This document shows, piece by piece, positions 15,553 to 23,320 of a stretch of 64,000 nucleotides of DNA. The stretch's first letter is position 1; the number at the start of each line of letters is the position of its first letter. Below the pieces are notes generated by a model. That model made no database searches. It saw only the letters and a program-made list of their open reading frames with translations, and was not told where the DNA came from. The position numbers and the translations under genes were made by a program. Source of the DNA: Candidatus Latescibacterota bacterium (GTDB taxonomy: Bacteria; Latescibacterota; UBA2968; UBA8231); the NCBI GenBank assembly GCA_022819745.1, contig JAJEGS010000051.1:1-64000 (forward strand), written 5' to 3'.

Positions 15553-17385
15553 CTACTCGTGGCCGGCGAAGGTCTCGCGCAGGCTGCCGCAACGGTACAT
15601 CTGGCCGCCGAAGTAGGGATTTTGGGTCTGCATCGCCTGTTGCAGCCAAGCCGCCCCCTCGTTATCAAAGGCCATTGGACAGTGAAAAAGATGCACTGGC
15701 CCGGCATGGACGTCCCCCTGCCGCGCCACCCGAATGAGTACCATCGAGAGCTCGGCAAAGGCTTGACGAGCCGCGGCGAGATCGACGGCTTTGCTGATGG
15801 CGTCCCCGACCTCCTGCGACACCGGGTCGGCCGCTAGCGCGGCAGCGGCGGCCTGCGCCTCCGGCAAATCGTCCTCGCTCAACGCCTGTTGCATAGCGAA
15901 ATAGGCCGTCCAGACCGCGGACGGCGGGCTGTGCGCGTGGCCGTTTGGCTCGTCGTCTCGGTGGTCGGCCCGCGCTGGCGCGTTCATCATGCTCGGCTGA
16001 GCGCGGATCTGGAGGGCACTGTCAATTTTGAACGCGCCATTGACCACCACTTGCTCTCCCTCGCGCAGGCCCTCGTGGACCAGGTAGTAATCCCCTGCCC
16101 GCGGCCCGAGCACGACCTCGCGCCCCTCGTACAGGCCCTCGCCGAGCGCGACGTACACCACGGCGCGTTTGCCCGTCAGCAGCGGTGCCGAAGCGGGTAC
16201 CACTAGCGGCATCTCGCGCTCCGCCTCGTCGCCAGTGTCATACAGCTCTTCGGCGCGCACTAGGGCCATGCCGCAAATGTCGCAGGCACCGGGCGCGTCG
16301 CGGACGATCTCTGGGTGCATCGGGCTGATCCACTTGCCCGCAAGTTCGGGCGACATGGCGCGCCCATGGGCTCCCACCTCGGCTTGGGCCACAGCCCACA
16401 CCAGCATCCCCGGCTTCAGCCGACCTTGCTCGTTGGCCACGTTGACTCGCACGCGCACCGTGCGCGTGCGCTCGTCTAACACGGGATCGACAAAGGATAT
16501 CTGGCCGCTGAACACCTCGCCCGGATAGGCTTCAGCCGAGAATTCAACGGCCTGACCGTAGTGGATCCAAGACATATCCGATTCGTAGGCTTGCAGTTCC
16601 AACCACAGCCGCGACAAATCCGCAATAGTGTAAATCGGCGTCCCGGTCTGCACGTACGCACCCTCGCTGAGGTGCTTTTCTATCACCACGCCGCCGGTTG
16701 GCGCGTAAATCGTCAGGTGGTCGGAGGCTTGGCGCTCGCGCTCGACGCGCTCGATTTGCTCCTCCTTCAGCCCAAGCAGACGCAGCTTTTCGCGCGCAGC
16801 CTCGACCGTCGCCTGCGCCGTCTGCCCAACGGACGTGCCGCTGTCAACCAATCGCTCGCGAGCGCGCAGAGCCTGGATCAGCTCCTCTTGAGCGGTCAAC
16901 AGTTCAGGGCTGTAGAGATAGGCTATGTGGTCGCCCTTTTCGACTCGCACGCCCGTGTAGTCCACGTATAGCCGATCAATCCGGCCCGCTACCCAAGCGG
17001 AGATGGAGCGAACTTGCGTCTCATCTACCGCAATCTTGCCTACCATCCGCGTCTCCACCGACGCGAAGCGGCGCTCGACCGGCGCAGTCTGGATGCTGGC
17101 AAGCTCCTGCGCGGCCGGCGAGAGACGCAACTGGCGCGGGGCCAAAATGTCGCCAGCCTCGGGCGCGGCCACCGGGATTAGGTCCATTCCGCATATTGGA
17201 CACTGACCCGGCTTAGGCTGGCGAATTTGCGGATGCATCGAGCAGGTCCACGTTTCGCCTTGCTCGGCGACCGCGGCGGGTGCTTGTCCACTTGGTGTAT
17301 CCGAACCGCTCAAACCCCAGCCTACGGCCAAGCCGACGATCCCCGCCACGATACCGGTAGCTACTATTTGCTTTGTCGCTTTCAT
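15553..17385 (-). CDS. cusB: CusB-type periplasmic adaptor with two HMBD motifs and a DUF3347-like tail
   Basis: This 610-residue membrane-fusion protein joins the RND pump to the outer-membrane channel. After an N-terminal anchor (residues ~6-25) comes a heavy-metal-binding motif, WTCSMHPQI then CPICGMDLIP (about 46-72). The barrel-sandwich and hairpin follow (RQLRLSPAAQELASI.. DHIAYLYSPELLTAQEELIQ). A second motif, ISPMHPEI with CDICGMALV, lies near 347-373. The C-terminal ~125 residues resemble the DUF3347 copper-related domain, ending in FHCPMAFDNEGAAWLQ and NPYFGGQMYRCG. Most CusB proteins have at most one or two of these elements. ATG 17385 overlaps the TolC stop by 4 bases and has GGAGG upstream. 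Confidence 0.9.
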   Translation of the reverse strand: MKATKQIVATGIVAGIVGLAVGWGLSGSDTPSGQAPAAVAEQGETWTCSMHPQIRQPKPGQCPICGMDLIPVAAPEAGDILAPRQLRLSPAAQELASIQTAPVERRFASVETRMVGKIAVDETQVRSISAWVAGRIDRLYVDYTGVRVEKGDHIAYLYSPELLTAQEELIQALRARERLVDSGTSVGQTAQATVEAAREKLRLLGLKEEQIERVERERQASDHLTIYAPTGGVVIEKHLSEGAYVQTGTPIYTIADLSRLWLELQAYESDMSWIHYGQAVEFSAEAYPGEVFSGQISFVDPVLDERTRTVRVRVNVANEQGRLKPGMLVWAVAQAEVGAHGRAMSPELAGKWISPMHPEIVRDAPGACDICGMALVRAEELYDTGDEAEREMPLVVPASAPLLTGKRAVVYVALGEGLYEGREVVLGPRAGDYYLVHEGLREGEQVVVNGAFKIDSALQIRAQPSMMNAPARADHRDDEPNGHAHSPPSAVWTAYFAMQQALSEDDLPEAQAAAAALAADPVSQEVGDAISKAVDLAAARQAFAELSMVLIRVARQGDVHAGPVHLFHCPMAFDNEGAAWLQQAMQTQNPYFGGQMYRCGSLRETFAGHE

Positions 17386-18641
17386 CGTTGAATTTCCTCC
17401 GTGGGTTCGCCGATCAGCTTTTCAATCTCGGCCCAATGTAGGGCTTGGTCGGTCTGCGCCCGTTCGTACGCTAGCTGGAACTCCAGCAGAGTGCGTTGGG
17501 CGTCGATGACCGCGAGAAAATCGCTGCGGTCGGCGGCAAAGGCGCGCTGCGTTACGTTGAGCGCTTGTTCGGCCTTGGGCAGCAAGCTGTCCCGGTAGAG
17601 AGCACTGCGGCTTTGGGCGTCGCGCTGCCTGTACAAGGCCAGTTCCAACTCGGCAGCGAGCCTATTCTCCTCGTCCGCAACGCCCTGCAAGGCGGCCTGA
17701 TGGCTCAGCTTGGCCGCTCGTTGCCCGGCCTCGTAGGACGAGCGCCACAAGGGCAGGTTGAGCGTGGCCATGGCCATCAGCGGATTTTCGCCCCGGTCGC
17801 CGATGTGGATGTAATCGAGGCTCACGGTCAGATCCGGGTAGAACTGCTTGCCGGCCAATTCGACGCCTAGGGACTGTGCCTGCGCTTGCGTGTGCCGCAT
17901 TTGCAGCGTCGGATTCGCGGCCTGCAAGCGCGCCTTTAGCGCCTCTTCGTCTAAGTCCAACGCAGCCATAGGCAGCGAATCGGGAACAGCTATCGGAGCC
18001 GTCGCCGCGCGGCCGAGCGCCGCATTTAACCGAGCCGCGGTCGGCCTCCGCTGCTGACGCAGGCTGCGCAGTTGATCCTCTAAGCGCCCCAATTCTACCT
18101 GCGCCTTGAGAACTGGGGCGTGTTCTCCGGTGCCGCCGCGATAGCGGGTGCGGCCCACTTCTTCTAGGTGGGCCAACAGCCGCAAGTTTTCCTCGCTGAC
18201 GGCGATGGCTCGCTCCAAAAAGTAGCAGTCGTAGTACGCGGCTTTGACCTCGAAAATTAGCGACCGCCGCGTGGCCTCATAGCGCTGGCTCTCGACTTCG
18301 GCCTCTTGCTGGGCGATCCGCCCCTTGAGATCCAATTTGCCCTTCCACGGGAAGGTTTGCGCCGCGCTAAAGCGCATTTCCTGCGGGCCGGTGCGCGTCT
18401 CCACCGGACGCGCGAAATAGCCGTAAGTCAGGCGGGGATCGACCCAAGCGCTCGCCGAGGGCACCTTTGCTAGGGCGGCTTGGTAACGCGTCAAAGCCTG
18501 CTTGAGCTTGGGGTTGTGCTGTTCGGCATAGCGCGCGTACTCCGCGAGTTCGGCACGGAAATCGAACGCTGCTTCTTCCTGCGACCAAACCGGGCCTGCC
18601 AGCAGACCGGCTAGCAGCAGGGCCATTTTATTTTTGAACAT
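17382..18641 (-). CDS. TolC-family outer-membrane efflux channel
   Basis: This 419-residue outer-membrane factor has a signal peptide (MFKNKMALLLAGLLAGPVWSQ) and two TolC-type repeats. Conserved pieces include YAEQHNPKLKQALTRYQAALAKV, PRLTYGYFARPVETRTGPQE and ISVSEENLRLL-like alpha-helical hairpin sequence. The second repeat has NPTLQMRHTQAQAQSLGVELAGKQFYPDL. It forms the trans-outer-membrane duct for the CusB-CusA complex encoded immediately downstream with a 4-base overlap, so it corresponds functionally to CusC, though it lacks an evident lipobox. It is the first gene of the three-gene efflux set, and the gap upstream of it (18642-18788) carries palindromes that may be regulatory. Confidence 0.88.
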   Translation of the reverse strand: MFKNKMALLLAGLLAGPVWSQEEAAFDFRAELAEYARYAEQHNPKLKQALTRYQAALAKVPSASAWVDPRLTYGYFARPVETRTGPQEMRFSAAQTFPWKGKLDLKGRIAQQEAEVESQRYEATRRSLIFEVKAAYYDCYFLERAIAVSEENLRLLAHLEEVGRTRYRGGTGEHAPVLKAQVELGRLEDQLRSLRQQRRPTAARLNAALGRAATAPIAVPDSLPMAALDLDEEALKARLQAANPTLQMRHTQAQAQSLGVELAGKQFYPDLTVSLDYIHIGDRGENPLMAMATLNLPLWRSSYEAGQRAAKLSHQAALQGVADEENRLAAELELALYRQRDAQSRSALYRDSLLPKAEQALNVTQRAFAADRSDFLAVIDAQRTLLEFQLAYERAQTDQALHWAEIEKLIGEPTEEIQR

Positions 18642-18725
18642 GCAAATACTCCTCGCCGCGCGGAGATCTGGGATTCGCGTACAGACCCCCGCAAATTGAG
18701 TGGAGTGTGAGACTTAGAAGCGTCT

Positions 18726-18767
18726 GGAAATTTCCGGGTATGCCCTAAGATCGGATAGCTTCTTAGG
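18726..18767. promoter_or_regulatory. Two palindromes upstream of the efflux operon
   Basis: Upstream of the TolC-family gene are a perfect 10-base palindrome, ggaaatttcc (18726-18735), and a second inverted repeat, cctaaga/tcttagg (18744-18750 and 18761-18767). Together they could form an operator for a copper-responsive regulator, or the second could fold in the mRNA after the small Cys-rich gene. No regulator gene is visible nearby and no -35/-10 pair was clear, so the role is open. Confidence 0.3.
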
Positions 18768-18788
18768 ACAAACTCAGTGCGGCGAGAA

Positions 18789-19145
18789 TCAGATCAGGAA
18801 GGAGCAGTAGAGCTGGAAAAGCGGGGGATGCGGTTGGGGGATGCGGTTGGTCCGCGACTGCAGCGCAGCCGAACGAGGTGGGAGCGGAGTGGTCGCCACT
18901 ATTTCAGTCGCGGGCGTTGAAACGGACGGCTGCTCGACTGGGGGGACAAACGGAGGAGACGCGCTGTTGGATTCTGCACGCAGACAGCAACAACCCGCTT
19001 GCATGCCCTCCTCGCCACAGGCATTGGCGACGTGGCAGGGCATGGGGGCGGCCTCTGCAATAGGAGCACAGAGAACCTGTAAGCCGCTACAGGCGAAAGC
19101 CAGTAGCAGGACTAGAGACGTGGTTAAGGGTCGAAGGCTTTTCAT
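18789..19145 (-). CDS. Small secreted Cys-rich protein of the copper locus
   Basis: The protein is 118 residues from ATG 19145, with a clear signal peptide (MKSLRPLTTSLVLLLAFACS..). Just after the probable cleavage site lies a Cys/His cluster, MPCHVANACGEEGMQAGCCC (C37, H38, C43, C52-C54). The rest is Pro/Ser/Thr-rich and low in structure. I do not recognise a family. Its position immediately upstream of a Cus-type efflux operon on the same strand, and the soft-metal ligand cluster, suggest a periplasmic copper-binding or sensing peptide. The CCC triplet and the proline-rich tail are unusual. Whether it shares the efflux transcript is unclear because 147 bases separate it from the TolC-family gene. 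Confidence 0.5.
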   Translation of the reverse strand: MKSLRPLTTSLVLLLAFACSGLQVLCAPIAEAAPMPCHVANACGEEGMQAGCCCLRAESNSASPPFVPPVEQPSVSTPATEIVATTPLPPRSAALQSRTNRIPQPHPPLFQLYCSFLI

Positions 19146-19301
19146 TATCGATGGATCGCTTGGTCACGGGCCAAGTACTCAGACTGACGATTGACCAAAC
19201 AAAAAGTTTCAGCAGCGCACGAGCGTCGAAACTCAGTCGCGTGGGGACGGATCAAATCGCTGCTTTCAACGGATAGCCGTTAGGGCTGAAGGCGAATGCC
19301 C

Positions 19302-19508
19302 CTACCCGGGTAGTTTCGACAAGATAAGTGTGCCGAGGGCCAGCAGAGTGGTCAACTGGATGCCCACTAGCCAGCGAAATTGCTGGTTCATCTGCTGCTG
19401 CATCTGGTTCATTTGCTGCTGCATCTGGTCGAGCCGATGGTTGATCTGTTCGTTGATGCCTTCGAGCCGGGACAAGCGGCCTTCGTGGTCAAACGTGGTT
19501 TCGGTCAT
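19302..19508 (-). CDS. Small coiled-coil protein with one C-terminal membrane helix
   Basis: This 68-residue protein starts at ATG 19508 behind AAGGAACC. Residues ~10-43 are a coiled coil with the 7-residue repeat MQQQMNQ in tandem, and residues ~46-64 (WLVGIQLTTLLALGTLIL) form one transmembrane helix, leaving a cytoplasmic coiled coil. Proteins of this layout are common in environmental genomes but have no assigned function. The direct repeat in the DNA (ctgctgcatctggttcat type) could expand or contract by slippage. Confidence 0.6.
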   Translation of the reverse strand: MTETTFDHEGRLSRLEGINEQINHRLDQMQQQMNQMQQQMNQQFRWLVGIQLTTLLALGTLILSKLPG

Positions 19509-19662
19509 GATGCGGTTCCTTTAAAAGTAAAAGGAATGATGCGATGGCATGAATTTAATATCCAATGACCCGCCTTAGAGGGCAAGCCATCGAGGACCCT
19601 CTCGTGCCGTCGGAGCCATCGGAATGCGTAACGTCAGTAAACAAAAGTTTCAACAAAGTCCG

Positions 19663-20379
19663 CTACTTGGGCACCATCTTGCGCACGCCGTGCTCGTACA
19701 CCACTTCGTACTCGCCCTCCGGCACCTCCATATTCCGCACAGCCAATTCGCCCATCGTCACCAGCGGCTCGGACTGCAAGAGCAACTCGTCGAACGACTC
19801 CTCGGGCGTCTTGCCAGTGGTATCCAAGACGATTGTGCGCCTCTGGTGGGTAAACAGCGACGCGGCGATTTCTTCCTCAAAGCGCGCTTTGACCTCGGCA
19901 ATGTGTTCCTCTCGCACGACCGGATATTCGTGTGGGCTATCCTGCATCCGCCGCGCGATTTCCTCGTCGGAAGCCGTTACGTGGAATAACACCACATCGG
20001 GCAGATGGGCCTCTAACACCAAAGTTTCGTAGAGCCGCTGAAAGCCGTAGTGGAAGTTCGGGTAGTAAAAGCTGTTCGGATCGTCGCCGTAAAAGCTAGT
20101 GTACACGGCCTCCTCCAAATGCCAGCCGACGATCAGTGGACAGGCGTACTTTTTAATAATGTCCACGTGGTAGTGGATCTGCATCCGCTGTCCGCGCTCC
20201 TTCATGTCGTTGGGCAGGCCGACCAAGATTTTGCGCGACTCCGGGCTGAGCGAGGCGTCGGGGAGGGTGAAGTGATCGTCGCCGTGGATGGGGACTCGAC
20301 GATGCCGATAGTATTCCCCGAGCATGGTGGCCAGCGTGCTTTTTCCTGCGTATTCAATGCCTGCAAAAATACTGCGCAT
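19663..20379 (-). CDS. P-loop kinase-like protein of unknown substrate
   Basis: The 238-residue protein begins MRSIFAGIEYAGKSTLATML, with a Walker A loop G7-x4-GKS/T (G12, K13, S14, T15), like thymidylate or nucleoside kinases. Other features fitting a P-loop kinase are HGDDHFTLP near residue 33, the Arg-rich SPESRKILVGLPNDMKERGQRMQ, LPDVVLFHVTASDEEIARRMQ (a kinase-type segment followed by an LID-like region), and TIVLDTTG near 190. The ATG at 20379 has AAGGAGAG upstream. The 90-base gap to the divergent hemH must hold both promoters. The substrate is not recognisable, and a role in nucleotide or small-molecule phosphorylation is only suggested. Confidence 0.65.
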   Translation of the reverse strand: MRSIFAGIEYAGKSTLATMLGEYYRHRRVPIHGDDHFTLPDASLSPESRKILVGLPNDMKERGQRMQIHYHVDIIKKYACPLIVGWHLEEAVYTSFYGDDPNSFYYPNFHYGFQRLYETLVLEAHLPDVVLFHVTASDEEIARRMQDSPHEYPVVREEHIAEVKARFEEEIAASLFTHQRRTIVLDTTGKTPEESFDELLLQSEPLVTMGELAVRNMEVPEGEYEVVYEHGVRKMVPK

Positions 20380-20468
20380 ATCTACTCTCCTTCGGGCTTT
20401 TCAAGACGGCGTTCGCGGATATATTCTCAAAAGTAAGTCGCCGCACACCCTCCAGCAAACGCCCGCTT

Positions 20469-21485
20469 ATGCCTGCTAGCTCTTCCAAAATCGGCGTCCT
20501 CGTCGCCCAACTCGGCACGCCGCAAGCACCCACCGCCCGCGCCCTGCGGCCCTATCTGCGCCAATTTCTCTCCGACCCGCGCGTCATCGACCTCCACCCA
20601 CTCAGGTGGTATCCCATTCTCTATCTCTTTGTCCTCACCCGCCGACCCGCGCGCTCGGCCGCCCTGTACGCCAATATCTGGACCGACGAAGGCTCGCCCC
20701 TCATGGTCCATTCCCAAGCCCAGACTCGCGGTCTGCAAGAGCGATTGGGCGCGGCGTATCAAGTCGTGCTCGGCATGCGCTACGGCGAACCGAGCATCGC
20801 GCGCGCCGTCCAGTCCCTAGAGCAAGAAGGCATCGAGCGCATCCTCGTCTTTCCCATGTTCCCGCAGTTTTCCTGCGCCACCACCGGCTCGATATACGAC
20901 GCGGTCAACCGCGCGGCCTTGGGCCGGCGCTGCCCTTGGTTTTTCGCCCGCAAACGCCAGATGCCGGCGCTGCGCTTCGTCCCGCCCTACGCCGATCATC
21001 CCGCGTACATCAACGCGCTCAAGCAGTCAGTAGCCGAAGCGGTCGCCCGCCTCAGTTGGACGCCCGACCGCTACCTAATCACCTTCCACGGCATTCCCCA
21101 GCGCTACGTCGCTGAAGGCGACCCCTACCGCGGCCAATGCGAGGAAACCGCGCGCCAGCTAGCCACAGCGCTTGGCCTCGCAGACGACGAGTGGGTCAGC
21201 GGCTTCCAGTCGCGTTTTGGCAAAGAGCCTTGGCTAGAGCCTTATACCGAGGAAGTCCTAGCGCGCCTCGGGGGACAGGGCGTGCGCCGCTTAGTCGCCA
21301 TCTGCCCCGGCTTCACCGCCGATTGCCTCGAGACGCTCGACGAGATTGGCCGCGAAGGAGCCGAGCAATTTGCTCACGGAGGCGGCCAGCAGTTCCACTT
21401 AGCGCCCTGCCTCAACGACCACCCGGCTTGGCTCGACGCCATGGCAGCCATCGCCCGCCAAGAACTAGCCGGCTGGGATGCCTGA
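20469..21485 (+). CDS. hemH: Ferrochelatase
   Basis: This 338-residue enzyme inserts Fe(II) into protoporphyrin IX (or a late porphyrin) in haem synthesis. The N-terminus VLVAQLGTPQAPTARALRPYL with FLSDPRVIDLH is the conserved ferrochelatase start. VLGMRYGEPSI, then LVFPMFPQFSCATTGSIYDAV, follow. LITFHGIPQRYVAEGDPY, near residue 205, carries the metal-binding His. GFQSRFGKEPWLEPYTEEVL and CPGFTADCLETLDEIG (with the catalytic Glu) complete the signature. No C-terminal [2Fe-2S] Cys cluster or membrane tail is seen. The start has no clear Shine-Dalgarno. It stands alone, with no other haem genes near. Confidence 0.93.
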   Translation: MPASSSKIGVLVAQLGTPQAPTARALRPYLRQFLSDPRVIDLHPLRWYPILYLFVLTRRPARSAALYANIWTDEGSPLMVHSQAQTRGLQERLGAAYQVVLGMRYGEPSIARAVQSLEQEGIERILVFPMFPQFSCATTGSIYDAVNRAALGRRCPWFFARKRQMPALRFVPPYADHPAYINALKQSVAEAVARLSWTPDRYLITFHGIPQRYVAEGDPYRGQCEETARQLATALGLADDEWVSGFQSRFGKEPWLEPYTEEVLARLGGQGVRRLVAICPGFTADCLETLDEIGREGAEQFAHGGGQQFHLAPCLNDHPAWLDAMAAIARQELAGWDA

Positions 21486-21503
21486 CAGTAGTGTGTCATT
21501 TAC

Positions 21504-21533
21504 TTGACACTTCTGTTACTTTTTTGTCATACT
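21504..21533 (+). promoter_or_regulatory. Sigma-70-type promoter for the BNR-type gene, overlapping an inverted repeat
   Basis: TTGACA (21504-21509) is followed after 18 bases by CATACT (21528-21533), which matches 4 of 6 -10 positions. Transcription would begin near 21540, only about 9 bases before the ATG at 21549, and no ribosome site is seen, so the mRNA may be leaderless. The -35 overlaps the repeat gtgtca/tgacac (21493-21498, 21505-21510), which could be an operator or part of the hemH terminator. Confidence 0.4.
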
Positions 21534-21548
21534 TAGCGCGGCTCTGCT

Positions 21549-22658
21549 ATGGACAAGCTACCCCCTGCGCTCGAACGTAAGCTCATCCGCCTCGGCACTC
21601 GTCTCATCGATCAAAAACGCGGCCGACGCCTCGTCGAGCCGACCAAGGATCGCGACGGCTTCTGGTTTGGCGGCGGCAATTCGGTCCGCGACCCCAACGA
21701 TGATAGCCTCTATCTCATCGGCCGCTACCGCGACGCCGGCGACAGCCGCACCGGGCTGACCACCGGCCCCCGAGGCCGCGCCTTGGCCATCTTTCGCTCG
21801 ACGGACAATGGACGGAGCTTTGCCGAGGTTCGCACTTGGGACAAATCCGACCTCTACTGCGGCTCGGCTGTGCTCAGCATTGAAGGCAGCGCTCTACGCC
21901 TCAACAAGCGCCGCATTCAAGTGCTGGTCTCGACCGAGAAAGTTCGCCTCTACCCGCGACCCGTCGCCGCTTTTCAGAAGCCGGGCACCGGCGTCTGGAG
22001 TATCGACGCCTTCTCCGCCAGTTCCATCGACCAACTCGATCCACAGGCATCGATCGCCCCGCTCCTGACGAGCGACGATCCAGCCTATCTGCACCTCAAA
22101 GACCCCCATCTCTCGCCCGGGATGGGTCGGCGGCCTCTGCTCCTCTATTGCGCCCATCCTTACACTTGGTCTGCCAGCACTTCGGGCCACGGCGTGCTCG
22201 CGGCTGACTCGTGCGCAAGCCACGGCCACGACTTCTTTCCCCGTGGCCCGACCTGGGACGTGGCTGCCTTGCGCGTCACTTGCCGCTTGCCCGTGCCCAA
22301 GCTGGGCGCGTTCGCTCATTTGCCCTCGCTCTCGCTCTACTTTTACGATGGAGCCGAATCCATGCACCCGCTCAAAGCCCATACAAAGGGGGTTGTCCGG
22401 CCGCGCGGCTACTCCTGCGAGGAATTGGGCGGTTTGGCGTACGGCTTCGATCGCCAATTTCCGCGCCTCCACCGCCTCAGCCACCTCCAGCCGCTATTCA
22501 TCTCGCCGGAGGGCACGGGGTGCTCGCGCTACGTGTCCGTGCTGACCGAAGCAGACGGAGGGCTTTTCGCCACTTGGCAGCGCTCGACCTCCACCCGCTC
22601 GCAGCCGCTTTTCGGCCACCGGCTCACACCAAGGCGGGTCGAGAGCCTGCTTTCCTGA
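21549..22658 (+). CDS. BNR/Asp-box sialidase-like beta-propeller protein
   Basis: This 369-residue protein begins with a helical piece, then FWFGGGNSVRDPNDDSLYLIGRYRD. An Asp-box-like motif, IFRSTDNGRSFAEV (near residue 82), is typical of sialidase and other beta-propeller glycosidase folds. Later blocks such as LKDPHLSPGMGRRPLLLYCAHPY and SLSLYFYDGAESMHPL fit a propeller that displays substrate-binding residues. It has no signal peptide, so it would act in the cytoplasm. The catalytic Arg triad of true sialidases is not evident, so the substrate is unknown. It overlaps tail-to-tail with the esterase gene over 35 bases (22624-22658). Confidence 0.55.
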   Translation: MDKLPPALERKLIRLGTRLIDQKRGRRLVEPTKDRDGFWFGGGNSVRDPNDDSLYLIGRYRDAGDSRTGLTTGPRGRALAIFRSTDNGRSFAEVRTWDKSDLYCGSAVLSIEGSALRLNKRRIQVLVSTEKVRLYPRPVAAFQKPGTGVWSIDAFSASSIDQLDPQASIAPLLTSDDPAYLHLKDPHLSPGMGRRPLLLYCAHPYTWSASTSGHGVLAADSCASHGHDFFPRGPTWDVAALRVTCRLPVPKLGAFAHLPSLSLYFYDGAESMHPLKAHTKGVVRPRGYSCEELGGLAYGFDRQFPRLHRLSHLQPLFISPEGTGCSRYVSVLTEADGGLFATWQRSTSTRSQPLFGHRLTPRRVESLLS

Positions 22659-23313
22659 ATTTTCTAGGGGTGTCCAGCCGCGTCCGCAGCCAAGCGTCCA
22701 AGTCCTCTAAGCACGGCTCGGCAATCGCGTGGGGCATATCGTATTCTTTGTACAGCAAGTCCAACCCAAGGGGAGCGAGCAAGTCTCTGGAGGCACGGGC
22801 TTGGGCAATGGGTATGATCGGATCAAAGCGTCCGTGCGACATAAAAACCTTCAGGCCCCGCACTGACGCCGCATTCTCCGGCAACATCTCCGGACAGCAC
22901 AACCCACTCAATGCGATGACCCCGGCAAAGTCCCGAGGTCGCTTTAGCGCGGCTGCCAGCGCCATGCTCGCCCCTTGGCTGAACCCCGCGATGAAAACGC
23001 GAGCGGGTCGATGTTCCTGCCTCAACGCATCCACCAGGGCCAAGACCTGCGCTAGCGGTTCTTCGGCCTCGGCAAAAGCAAAGCGCACTCCCTCCGCGAC
23101 GATCTCTACATTAAACCATGCAAAGCCGCCGAAATCGAGCGCGTAGGGCGCGCGGGCACTGACGCAAACAAGCCGCGCATCCAAGTACGGCACCAAGCCC
23201 AGCAGATCCTCTTCATTGGCACCATAGCCGTGCAAAAGCAGAAGCAGCGGCGCACCTTCGGGGGGCGCGTCGGGCGACTTGTGGACGACGTGGTAGAGAG
23301 ATTCTGTGGTCAT
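22624..23313 (-). CDS. Phospholipase/carboxylesterase-type alpha/beta hydrolase
   Basis: The 229-residue protein has the fold of small carboxylesterases (YpfH/EstB-type). The oxyanion region is LLLLLHGYGANEEDLLGL (about residues 23-40). The nucleophile elbow is GFSQGASMALAAAL near 110 (Ser in GxSxG). The acid is probably the Asp in SHGRFDPIIPIAQA near 170, and the His lies in YDMPHAI near 205. It has no signal peptide. Its start, ATG 23313, follows the GH78-like gene by 7 bases, so the two may be co-transcribed. The C-terminus overlaps the convergent BNR-type gene. The true ester substrate is unknown. Confidence 0.82.
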   Translation of the reverse strand: MTTESLYHVVHKSPDAPPEGAPLLLLLHGYGANEEDLLGLVPYLDARLVCVSARAPYALDFGGFAWFNVEIVAEGVRFAFAEAEEPLAQVLALVDALRQEHRPARVFIAGFSQGASMALAAALKRPRDFAGVIALSGLCCPEMLPENAASVRGLKVFMSHGRFDPIIPIAQARASRDLLAPLGLDLLYKEYDMPHAIAEPCLEDLDAWLRTRLDTPRKFRKAGSRPALV

Positions 23314-23320
23314 GTCGCCA

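Noticed and set aside
19159..19175. Short hairpin cttgg/ccaag upstream of the Cys-rich gene
   Set aside because: Five base pairs only; expected by chance.
19260..19312. Dispersed repeat of the type gtaggggcattcgcc
   Set aside because: It looks like repeats seen in other environmental genomes, but a single copy without flanking duplication is not enough.
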